Below are positions 50,435 to 57,244 of a stretch of DNA of 64,000 nt, in pieces; the first letter of the stretch is position 1, and each line of letters begins with the position of its first letter. This DNA is from an uncultured Anaerolineales bacterium. Its GTDB lineage: Bacteria > Chloroflexota > Anaerolineae > Anaerolineales > Villigracilaceae. The stretch is from positions 1 through 64,000 of the forward strand of contig CASGHD010000035.1 in NCBI GenBank assembly GCA_949319575.1, in the 5' to 3' direction. The notes beneath the pieces were generated by a model. It had not been told where the DNA came from, did no database searches, and was given only the letters and a program-made list of their open reading frames with translations. A program made the translations under genes and the position numbers.

Positions 50435-50440
50435 TATAAT
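50435..50440 (+). promoter_or_regulatory. candidate -10 box of ECF sigma gene (leaderless)
   Basis: TATAAT ends 8 nt before the ATG at 50449, with no Shine-Dalgarno in between, so the mRNA probably begins at the start codon. A weak GACAAA lies 17 nt upstream. Confidence 0.55.
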
Positions 50441-50448
50441 TTTCCATC

Positions 50449-51087
50449 ATGGCAATGCGGACAAATGAACAATGGCTAGCAGACCTGAGGGCATCGGGCT
50501 TGGAGCGCGAAACCGCTCTCGACGATCTGCGTTCGGTCATTCAAAAAGGTTTGCCATACGCCCTTTCTCGCTGGCTATCTCCCGACCAACCGCAATTCAA
50601 CGCGCTTGTCGATGAAGTGACACAAGAAACCCTCCTGCGCGTGCTCGACCAACTCGGCACCTTCGAAGGGCGCAGTCAATTCACCACGTGGGTGCACAAG
50701 ATCGCTGTGCGGATTGCCCTGACCGAACTGCGGCGAAAACGCTGGCGGGATTCCTCGCTGGACGAACTTACGGAAAACGAAGACGCTCCTCCCCCGCCTG
50801 GCCTGCTCGCCGACTCCCAGGCCGGACCCGAAACCTCGGCAGAGCGCGCGGACATGCTTGCCCACGTGCGACGCATCATCGAAGAAGAATTGACCGACCG
50901 TCAACGCGAAGCGCTCATCCTGCTCGGCGTGCGCGACATGCCGATGGAAGACGCGGCAAAAAAACTCAAGACCAATCGCAACGCCCTATACAAACTCCTG
51001 CACGACGCGCGCGTCCGCCTCAAAAGCCGACTCTCAATGGAAGACATCGCCCCAAATGAAGTCCTTGCCCTCTTCGAGCAAAAGTAA
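50449..51087 (+). CDS. ECF-type RNA polymerase sigma factor
   Basis: 212 residues. Region 2 is DEVTQETLLRVLDQLGTFEGRSQFTTWVHKIAVRIALTELRRKRW, the core-binding and -10 recognising part; region 4 is LTDRQREALILLGVRDMPMEDAAKKLKTNRNALYKLLHDARVRLKSRL, a -35 recognising helix-turn-helix. Length is normal for ECF sigma factors. A small Cys/His protein gene follows after 37 nt and is probably its anti-sigma factor. Confidence 0.93.
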   Translation: MAMRTNEQWLADLRASGLERETALDDLRSVIQKGLPYALSRWLSPDQPQFNALVDEVTQETLLRVLDQLGTFEGRSQFTTWVHKIAVRIALTELRRKRWRDSSLDELTENEDAPPPPGLLADSQAGPETSAERADMLAHVRRIIEEELTDRQREALILLGVRDMPMEDAAKKLKTNRNALYKLLHDARVRLKSRLSMEDIAPNEVLALFEQK

Positions 51088-51124
51088 GATAGACCCAAGC
51101 CTGACCGTCTTACAAATCGGAACT

Positions 51125-51415
51125 ATGAACATCAAAGACCTTGTCAACCGCGTCCGCGCCAACCTGGGCAAGAAGCAGGAGATCCCCAACGATGCCGTGC
51201 TCGGCTTCCTACGCGTGTTGGAAAACCTGCCCGCAGAAGAACTTACCTGCGATGAAATCTACACCCAACTAGACGAATACGTGGAGCACGAAGCGCACAG
51301 TCACGACGCCGCCCACCTCATGCCGCTCATCCGCGAGCACCTCGACCTGTGCCCAGAGTGCTGTGAAGAATACGAGGTTCTGCTTGATGTGGTGAAAAAG
51401 ACCGACGAAACATAA
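51125..51415 (+). CDS. putative zinc-finger anti-sigma factor
   Basis: 96 residues from ATG at 51125. The N-terminal part is helical (LVNRVRANLGKKQEIPNDAVLGFLRVLENL); the second part contains CDEIYTQLDEYVEHEAHSHDAAHLMPLIREHLDLCPECCEEYEVLL, where His and the CPEC pair (C-x2-C) fit the zf-HC2/ZAS anti-sigma pattern (His-x3-Cys-x2-Cys like), though the spacing is not exact. No membrane helix, so it would be a cytoplasmic anti-sigma. Its place directly after the ECF sigma gene supports the role. Confidence 0.72.
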   Translation: MNIKDLVNRVRANLGKKQEIPNDAVLGFLRVLENLPAEELTCDEIYTQLDEYVEHEAHSHDAAHLMPLIREHLDLCPECCEEYEVLLDVVKKTDET

Positions 51416-51441
51416 ACATGGTTTACGCCAAATTTAGTTTT

Positions 51442-51511
51442 GGGATGCAGAAAACGCTGATTCACGCTAAGCAAAGCAAGAATCAGCGTTTTCTGCGTAA
51501 ATCAGCGTCCC
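51442..51511. repeat. nonamer-phased inverted repeat N8 (ACGCTGAT type)
   Basis: Left arm after GGG: ATGCAGAAA, ACGCTGATT, CACGC. Right arm, on the minus strand: GACGCTGAT, TTACGCAGA, AAACGCTGAT. It lies between two convergent genes and shares its unit set with N7. Confidence 0.85.
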
Positions 51512-51530
51512 GTTTAATTTCGGATAAAGC

Positions 51531-52043
51531 CTATGATTGTGCGTGAAATAACTTTTCCCCCGCGCGGATCGGCGCCTTCAAGCGGTTTTCGGCGGGCGTG
51601 ATCGGGCATGACCACATCTCGTTATAGGCGCAATAGGGGTTATAAGCAATGTTGAAATCAACAAGGAAGCGGTCGCCGGGCAACGGCTCAGGCTCAAGGT
51701 AACGCCCGGCGGGATATGTCTCCGTCTCCGCGAGCGAATCGACGAACGGGAGGAAAAAACCATAATTCGCCTGATAGATCGTGAGTTCGGCATCCTGCCC
51801 CTCCGCCTGAAATTTAAAACGCCCATAACGAACATATTCCTGCGCCCCGCCAGTGGAGGTTTGCATCACAATCGGCGCCTGCTCGGAAAAACGCTCCACT
51901 TTCACTTCAAGCCTCAGCGCGTCATTCTCGTCAAAATAATTCAACCCGTGAAAATCGCTCTTTTGTTCCGGGGTCAGCGGGCTTTGCGGATGCCGCGCAA
52001 AGTATTCATCCTTTTCCCTGCGAAAGTCCAGTAGTTCGCTCAT
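51531..52043 (-). CDS. DUF1684 family protein
   Basis: 170 residues. The DUF1684 pattern is clear: LLDFRREKDEYFARHPQSPLTPEQKSDFHGLNYFDENDALRLEVKVERF, then YVRYGRFKFQAEGQDAELTIYQ, FLPFVDSLAETETYPAGRYLEPE, DFNIAYNPYCAYNEMWSCPITPAENRLKAPIRAGEKLF. The conserved R.EKD.Ff N terminus and NPYCAYN..WSCP..P.ENRL C terminus are the family hallmarks. Function is unknown; cytoplasmic. Stands alone on the minus strand. Confidence 0.92.
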   Translation of the reverse strand: MSELLDFRREKDEYFARHPQSPLTPEQKSDFHGLNYFDENDALRLEVKVERFSEQAPIVMQTSTGGAQEYVRYGRFKFQAEGQDAELTIYQANYGFFLPFVDSLAETETYPAGRYLEPEPLPGDRFLVDFNIAYNPYCAYNEMWSCPITPAENRLKAPIRAGEKLFHAQS

Positions 52044-52140
52044 TTCATCTCCAACTCGTTTTAATCTCTAGAATGGAGATTGAGCCAAATTCTTACACCC
52101 TCTTGCACAATTCATTTCCCTGTGCTATCGTTACTTTTAC

Positions 52141-52512
52141 ATGTCGAATAAAACTGTGCTCATTATTGAAGACGAGGGCGACGCCGCCGAACTATTCGCC
52201 GAGATGATGCGCGTCAGCGGCTTTCGCGTGCTAAAAGTTTCGAACAGCGCGCCCGCCATCGACCTGATCGCCACCGAAAAACCCGACCTCATCATCCTCG
52301 ATATCATGATGCCCGGTATCTCCGGGCTGGACATTCTGCACCACGTGTACCACGACCCCAGCCTGACGAACATACCCGTCGTTGTCGTATCTGCCAAAGG
52401 CACTCCCGCCGATATCAAACGCGGATTAGAAGCCGGCGCAAAGATTTACCTAACCAAGCCGGTCGGGTTCCAGGAATTGAAAGAAGCGGTGACGCGCATC
52501 CTCGGCGATTGA
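52141..52512 (+). CDS. stand-alone response regulator receiver protein
   Basis: 123 residues: IIEDEG acidic pocket at 8-13, phosphoacceptor Asp54 in IILDIMMPGISG, VSAKG and the conserved Lys in IYLTKPVG. There is no output domain, so it acts through protein contacts (CheY/SpoOF-like) or serves as a phosphate carrier. No histidine kinase is adjacent. The leader lacks a Shine-Dalgarno. The ThpR gene starts 4 nt after its stop. Confidence 0.93.
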   Translation: MSNKTVLIIEDEGDAAELFAEMMRVSGFRVLKVSNSAPAIDLIATEKPDLIILDIMMPGISGLDILHHVYHDPSLTNIPVVVVSAKGTPADIKRGLEAGAKIYLTKPVGFQELKEAVTRILGD

Positions 52513-52516
52513 CTTT

Positions 52517-53173
52517 ATGAGCCTGCTCCGCGCCTTCACTGCTATCGAAATTCCCCGCGCGATCCAACTCGCAATTTGGCAGGCTACCTCCCCGCTCCGC
52601 AATGAACTCGGCTCGCGCATCCGCTGGACGCCGCCCGAAAACATCCACCTCACCCTGAAATTTCTTGGGGATATTTCACCCGCCAGCGTGGATGATCTGG
52701 CGCGCGCGCTCCGCGCCGCAGTGGAAACGATCCCAGCATTCGACATCCAGGTGGGCGGATTCGGCTCCTTTCCCAATTTCAAGCGGGCGAGTATCTTGTG
52801 GGTGGGCACCCAGCCCCCAACGGAGGTGGACGCGTTGTACCGGGAGGTCGAGTCTGCGTGTGGGCGGTTGGGATTCGCGCCAGAATCCCGCGGTTTCTCC
52901 CCGCATCTCACAATTGCCCGCGTCAAAGCGGATGGTTCTGCGGCTGACCGTAATAAAATCCTCCGTCTGCTCGAAAGCACGACAATTGACGTACTTGGCG
53001 CTGTAAGGGTAGACTCAGCGCATCTATTCAAAAGCGATCTAAAACCATCCGGCGCAGTGTACACAAAATTATTTTCCGCGCCGCTACGCGATGTTATGCT
53101 GAGCGAACCGAAGAGTCTCCCTCCACCAAACGGAGGCTCTTCGCCTTCGGCTCAGAATGACACAACCCTATGA
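52517..53173 (+). CDS. thpR: RNA 2',3'-cyclic phosphodiesterase (2H family)
   Basis: 218 residues. The two catalytic HxTx motifs are present: HLTLKFLG at about 44-51 and HLTIARVK at about 133-140, with the surrounding RAFTAIEIP start and LWVGTQPP typical of ThpR/LigT. It hydrolyses 2',3'-cyclic phosphate ends of RNA to 2'-phosphates. The last 30 residues (MLSEPKSLPPPNGG onward) do not belong to the family: they are encoded by palindrome P4 (53093-53161), which has been read through until a TGA at 53171. Confidence 0.93.
   Translation: MSLLRAFTAIEIPRAIQLAIWQATSPLRNELGSRIRWTPPENIHLTLKFLGDISPASVDDLARALRAAVETIPAFDIQVGGFGSFPNFKRASILWVGTQPPTEVDALYREVESACGRLGFAPESRGFSPHLTIARVKADGSAADRNKILRLLESTTIDVLGAVRVDSAHLFKSDLKPSGAVYTKLFSAPLRDVMLSEPKSLPPPNGGSSPSAQNDTTL
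53093..53161. repeat. palindromic element P4 forming thpR 3' end
   Basis: Outer arms GTTATGCTGAGCGAACCGAAG and its imperfect complement ending GGCTCAGAATGAC, with an inner CCTCC/GGAGG dyad. It is in frame and translated as the last residues of ThpR. Confidence 0.8.
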
Positions 53174-53181
53174 GGTGAAAC

Positions 53182-53526
53182 CTGAACGCACTCGAACTCG
53201 CACACAAGATCATCGAAGCCCTGGAAGATAAAAAAGCCGAGGAGATTCTGCTTCTCGATATCAAAGATATTGCATCGTTCACAGATTATTTCGTTATATG
53301 CAACGGCACCAGCGACCGCATGTTAGACGCGCTCGCCAAAGGAGTGCTCGAAGCGACAAAATCGGATTACAAAAAAAAGGGGCGCATCGACGGGCGTTCA
53401 CGGGAGGGCTGGCTGGTGATGGACTTCGGAGATGTCGTCGTGCATCTCTTCTCTCCCGACCAGCGCGAGTATTACGATCTCGAAGAACTGTGGAGCGACG
53501 GCAAGGTGTTGTTGAAAGTGCAGTAA
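53182..53526 (+). CDS. rsfS: ribosome silencing factor RsfS, apparent CTG start
   Basis: 114 residues. The full family sequence is there: ALELAHKIIEALEDKKAEEILLLDIKDIASFTDYFVICNGTSDRMLDALAKGVLEA, then SREGWLVMDFGDVVVHLFSPDQREYYDLEELW. RsfS binds uL14 and blocks subunit joining during starvation. A TGA lies two codons before CTG at 53182, and there is no in-frame ATG, GTG or TTG before ATG 53320, which would remove 46 conserved residues; CTG has GAGGTG at 5 nt, so CTG is taken as the initiator. The Shine-Dalgarno overlaps the thpR stop. Confidence 0.9.
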   Translation: MNALELAHKIIEALEDKKAEEILLLDIKDIASFTDYFVICNGTSDRMLDALAKGVLEATKSDYKKKGRIDGRSREGWLVMDFGDVVVHLFSPDQREYYDLEELWSDGKVLLKVQ

Positions 53527-53581
53527 TGCGCGCATATTGCCGTACGACGCTATCTTACACGTGCGACTGGAAAACTCATCC

Positions 53582-54628
53582 ATGAACAAACGATTTTCGA
53601 CCCTGCTATCGATCGGTTTGATGTTTTCAATCGGGCTGGCTGGTTGTGGCGCGCCGCAAGGAGAAGACCCATCCGCGACGGAATCTGCGCCTGTCATCCC
53701 GGTAGACGACAGCGCGCTCACCTCTTCGGCTGAAGTGGTGGCTGAAAAATGGGCGAGCCTTGCCTTTATGGTCGGCGCGCAGACAGTGGATATCAAAGTT
53801 CGCGTGGGGGATGCTGTAAAGAAGGGCGAGCTCCTCGCCTCGATGCCAGAGAACGCCCTGCCCCAAAATCTCATCAATGCGCAGGCAGACCTCGTCCTTG
53901 CGCAACAATCTCTCGACGAATTACTCGCCTCTGAAACCGCGTTGGCGCAGGCGACCATCGCGCTCCGCGCCGCCCAGAAAGCGTATGACAAGGCGTTCGA
54001 CTACCGCGACTCGCTGAACGACCCCATCACGATCACCGAGGTCACCACCAAAGTGGAAGACACTCCGTTTGGGAAAGTGGAGGTGCCGGTCACGAAAGAA
54101 TACCAAGGATACGCGGATAAGGAAACGATCGCCAAAGCTGAGGAAGACCTCGTGCTTAAAAAAGGATTGCTCGACGACGCGCAACGCAACCTGGACCGGC
54201 TCGCCAACATCGAAAACTCCCCGGATGTGATTGCCGCGCAAACACGCATCGCCGCGATCGAAGCGGTCTTGAGTCAATCTAAATTATTCGCGCCCTTCGA
54301 TGGCGTGGTCGTGGAAACCTACGTAAACACCGGAGAACTGGTTTCGCCGGGAGCGCCGGTCGTGTTGATCGCCGACCTGACAACCCTTGAAGTGCAAACC
54401 ACCGACCTGAACGAGGTGGACGCGGCGCGCGTCCAAATTGGCGACCCGGTCAGCGTCACGTTTGACGCGTTGCCGAATACGGTGGTCACCGGCAAAGTAT
54501 CCAATGTCTCCTTGAAAAACGCCCCGGGTTCCGGCGTGTACTTTAACGTCACGATTTCACTGGATGAGATCCCCGAACAGTTACGCTGGGGCATGAGCGC
54601 GTTCGTCGAAATTCAAGCCTCGCGTTAA
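53582..54628 (+). CDS. HlyD/MacA-family periplasmic adaptor lipoprotein
   Basis: 348 residues from ATG 53582. Lipobox LAGC (Cys about 20). The lipoyl/barrel halves read SLAFMVGAQTVDIKVRVGDAVKKGELLASMPE near the start and FDGVVVETYVNTGELVSPGAPVVLIADLTTLEVQTTDLNEVDAARVQIGDPVSVTFDALP near the end; between them a coiled-coil hairpin (about 95-225). It should connect the FtsX-type ABC transporter encoded downstream to the outside, the MacA role in a monoderm-like or single-membrane setting. A gap with an AT-rich dyad separates it from the next gene. Confidence 0.92.
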   Translation: MNKRFSTLLSIGLMFSIGLAGCGAPQGEDPSATESAPVIPVDDSALTSSAEVVAEKWASLAFMVGAQTVDIKVRVGDAVKKGELLASMPENALPQNLINAQADLVLAQQSLDELLASETALAQATIALRAAQKAYDKAFDYRDSLNDPITITEVTTKVEDTPFGKVEVPVTKEYQGYADKETIAKAEEDLVLKKGLLDDAQRNLDRLANIENSPDVIAAQTRIAAIEAVLSQSKLFAPFDGVVVETYVNTGELVSPGAPVVLIADLTTLEVQTTDLNEVDAARVQIGDPVSVTFDALPNTVVTGKVSNVSLKNAPGSGVYFNVTISLDEIPEQLRWGMSAFVEIQASR

Positions 54629-54660
54629 AGGGTTAAATGCCGCCCTGATAATAGGTTACA

Positions 54661-54694
54661 AAATCTGATAATCTTCTTGTGAGTTATCAGATTT
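54661..54694. promoter_or_regulatory. AT-rich dyad between adaptor and ABM gene
   Basis: Exact 11-bp arms AAATCTGATAA and TTATCAGATTT with a 12-nt loop. It could be an operator or a weak terminator. Confidence 0.45.
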
Positions 54695-54747
54695 CTGTTT
54701 AAAATTTCAGAGCCCGTCAATATTTTTTCAAAAGGAGATGCAATCCC

Positions 54748-55047
54748 ATGGTGACCGTTGGACTGTACTACGATGTAATCCTAGGCAAGGAAAAGATATT
54801 CGAAGAGGCAGTGGATAAGATCCTCGAACTGCTTTCAAAAACCCCAGAGCACGTGAACAGTTATCTGTATCATCGCGTGCGCGAGCCTAACTCGTACGCG
54901 ATCATTTCAGAATGGTCATCGAAGGATGCCTTCAGTTCCTTCGTGCAGAGCGATGTTTTTAGGCAGGTGACCAATTGGGGCAAGGCGGAACTTCTCGTGC
55001 GACGCCCAAGCCACAAGGTATACGGTCACGAACGCGACATGCGCTAG
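54748..55047 (+). CDS. ABM-fold (antibiotic biosynthesis monooxygenase-like) protein
   Basis: 99 residues: VTVGLYYDVILGKEKIFEEAVDKILELLSK, then YAIISEWSSKDAFSSFVQSDVFRQVTNWGKAELL. The beta-alpha-beta-beta pattern with EWSSKDAFSSFVQSDVF is that of the dimeric ABM/IsdG-like fold. In heme-degrading IsdG the residue after SDVF..A is a heme-ligating His; by my alignment a Thr is there, so heme binding is uncertain. AAAAGGAG precedes the ATG. It is 15 nt upstream of the PucC-family gene and may serve the same pathway. Confidence 0.82.
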   Translation: MVTVGLYYDVILGKEKIFEEAVDKILELLSKTPEHVNSYLYHRVREPNSYAIISEWSSKDAFSSFVQSDVFRQVTNWGKAELLVRRPSHKVYGHERDMR

Positions 55048-55062
55048 CCGCATGAACATCCC

Positions 55063-56442
55063 ATGAACACAACATCCTCCGAAGCGGCGGCACAGGCAGG
55101 AACAGAAGCGACGTATCGATTCGCGCGCCTCTTGCGGCTGGCAACGTTTCAAATCGGTTCCGCGTTGGGAGACATCCTCGTCACCAGTGTTTGGAACCGC
55201 ATCATGATCAACGAATTGGGGCTGAATGCCGCGCCGGTAGGGTTGCTCATCGCCCTGCGTTATCTGCTCGCACCCCTCAGCCTGTTGGCAGGATATTGGT
55301 CCGACACCCGCCCGTGGCTGGGGTTTCATCGGACGCCGTACGTGTGGGGCGGACGATTACTCATCGTCCTTTCGTACCCATTGTTGCCTCTCAGCCTTTC
55401 GCGTTTCGTCGCCGATCGAAACGATTCAAGCGGCTGGCTTATCGCCATCGCCTGCTTCTTGATGTACGGCACCGGAACGTTGCTCTCCGGGGGAAACTTC
55501 CTTGCCCTCGTGCGAGATTCCGTTCCCAAACAACGACAGGGATTTGCGGTCAGCGTCATGGAAACCGCGCTGATCCTCATGTTCCCTATCGCGGCGATCA
55601 GCCTCGGCAGAGCCATGCGCGAATTCAGCCTCGAAGCATTCTGGTCGGTATCGTTGACAGTCATGGCGGTTAGCGCGTTCTTCTGGTTCTTTGCCGTTGC
55701 GGGGGTCGAACGCAGGTTTGCCAGCCCGCGCGCGGGTAAGGCGGAATCCACGCTTCTGTTTGGCAAAGCGCTCCGCGCAATCTGGCAGGATTTGGACACC
55801 CGCCGCTTCTTCGCCTTCCTGGCAATCGCCACCCTCGCCGCATGGATGCAAGAGGCGATCCTCGAACCTTTCGGCGCGCAAGTGCTTGGGCAGGATATCG
55901 AACAAACCACGCGCTACTCTGCCTATTGGCAGACAGCCACCGTGATCTTCCTGATCGGATGCGTCGTCCGCTTCCGCAAACGACCGGCAGAAAAAAATAT
56001 CCGCCTGACGAAGATCGGGCTGGGAATCATGGCGGCAGGGATGGCTGTCCTTGCGCTTGCCGCGTTTGGCGCGCAATTGCGTTTACTGCAACTCTCCTTG
56101 TTGATCTTCGGCGCCGGCTTCGGTTTATACACCTTCGGCGCATTCAGCCTGCTCGTTGCCATGACCTCCGACTCGGAAGCCGGCATGTATCTCGGCTTGT
56201 GGACGATCTGCGTTCTCCTCTCGCGTGGGGTTGGCATCGCCCTCGGCGGCATTTTCCGCGACGTGTTTCTCTCCCTCACAGGTTCGCCAACCACAACCTA
56301 CGGCTTGATCTTCCTGTTTGAAGCCGTCGGGCTGGCGGTTTCCATCTACGCGCTCGCCCATGTGGATGTAGTCGGGTTTGGGAAACGCGTCGGGCGCATC
56401 GCCGCCGCCTCCGACCTTTCCACCGCTGAACTCGGTTTATAA
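55063..56442 (+). CDS. PucC/LhaA (BCD) family MFS transporter
   Basis: 459 residues, 12 membrane helices. The N-terminal half is a good match to the bacteriochlorophyll delivery (PucC/LhaA/BCD) family: RLLRLATFQIGSALGDILVTSVWNRIMINELGLNAAPVGLLIALRYLLAPLSLLAGYWSDTRPWLGFHRTPYVWGGRLL, with the SDTRPWLGFHRTPYVWGG loop as hallmark, then GTGTLLSGGNFLALVRDSVPKQRQGFAVSVMETALILMFPIAAISLGRAM. These proteins help assemble light-harvesting complexes, yet no photosynthesis gene is in the window. It ends 2 nt before the ABC ATPase start. Confidence 0.9.
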   Translation: MNTTSSEAAAQAGTEATYRFARLLRLATFQIGSALGDILVTSVWNRIMINELGLNAAPVGLLIALRYLLAPLSLLAGYWSDTRPWLGFHRTPYVWGGRLLIVLSYPLLPLSLSRFVADRNDSSGWLIAIACFLMYGTGTLLSGGNFLALVRDSVPKQRQGFAVSVMETALILMFPIAAISLGRAMREFSLEAFWSVSLTVMAVSAFFWFFAVAGVERRFASPRAGKAESTLLFGKALRAIWQDLDTRRFFAFLAIATLAAWMQEAILEPFGAQVLGQDIEQTTRYSAYWQTATVIFLIGCVVRFRKRPAEKNIRLTKIGLGIMAAGMAVLALAAFGAQLRLLQLSLLIFGAGFGLYTFGAFSLLVAMTSDSEAGMYLGLWTICVLLSRGVGIALGGIFRDVFLSLTGSPTTTYGLIFLFEAVGLAVSIYALAHVDVVGFGKRVGRIAAASDLSTAELGL

Positions 56443-56444
56443 CC

Positions 56445-57200
56445 ATGCCGATCCTTGAAGCCAAAGCCCTGAGAAAAATTTTTCAGTTAGGCGAGCACAC
56501 CGTCCACGCGCTGGATGGCGTGGATTTCGCCATCGAGAAAGGCGAGTTCGTCGCGCTCATGGGCAGGAGCGGAAGCGGCAAATCCACGCTCCTGCACCTC
56601 ATCGGCGGGCTGGACCGCCCCACCGACGGCGAAGTGACATTGGCGGGCATGCAACTATCCCTGCTCGACGACGACAAAGTGACGCTCGTCCGCCGGCGCA
56701 ACATCGGGTTCATCTTCCAATTTTTCAATCTATTGCCCACCCTATCCACCGAGGAGAATGTGGCATTGCCTCTCACCATCGACGGCAAGGATTTGAACGC
56801 CTACCAGGAGCAAATCTCCACTTTACTTCGTCACGTGGGGCTGGATGGGCGGCGACATCACAAGCCCGATCAACTCTCGGGCGGAGAGCAACAGCGCGTG
56901 GCAATCGCCCGCGCCCTGGTCACGCAACCCTCCATTGTGCTGGCAGACGAGCCGACTGGCAACCTCGATTCAAAGAACAGCACAGCCATCATGGAATTAT
57001 TGCGCCGCTCGTGCGACGAACTCCAACAAACGACCATCGTTGTCACCCACGATCCGCGCGCCGCGGCATACGCCGACCGGGCAGTCTTCCTGCGAGACGG
57101 ACTCATCGCCAAAGAACTCCGCTTCAAGAAGTCGATCAAGGTGGAGGAGCGTTTGAGCGCGATCCTCAAGACGATGGAAAATCTCCCAGAGCGGAATTAA
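56445..57200 (+). CDS. ABC transporter ATP-binding protein (MacB/LolD type)
   Basis: 251 residues. Walker [10 protein letters not shown] (40-48), Q loop [22 protein letters not shown], signature [15 protein letters not shown], Walker [14 protein letters not shown] and the switch His in VTHDPRAAA. This is the LolD/MacB subgroup, which powers mechanotransmission rather than classical transport and pairs with FtsX-type permeases like the next gene. About 30 residues longer at the C terminus than LolD. Spacing: 2 nt after PucC, 44 nt before the permease. Confidence 0.95.
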   Translation: MPILEAKALRKIFQLGEHTVHALDGVDFAIEKGEFVALMGRSGSGKSTLLHLIGGLDRPTDGEVTLAGMQLSLLDDDKVTLVRRRNIGFIFQFFNLLPTLSTEENVALPLTIDGKDLNAYQEQISTLLRHVGLDGRRHHKPDQLSGGEQQRVAIARALVTQPSIVLADEPTGNLDSKNSTAIMELLRRSCDELQQTTIVVTHDPRAAAYADRAVFLRDGLIAKELRFKKSIKVEERLSAILKTMENLPERN

Positions 57201-57244
57201 CCGCGCGTCCGAAAAGAAGCGCGGACGAGAACCGAATAACCATC

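Noticed and set aside
52450-53064. 204-codon antisense frame over thpR
   Set aside because: The ThpR protein with both HxTx motifs is on the other strand; the antisense frame has no domain and an atypical composition.
53320-53526. Short RsfS starting at ATG 53320
   Set aside because: It would lack the conserved first 46 residues, which are present in frame upstream to the CTG with a ribosome site.
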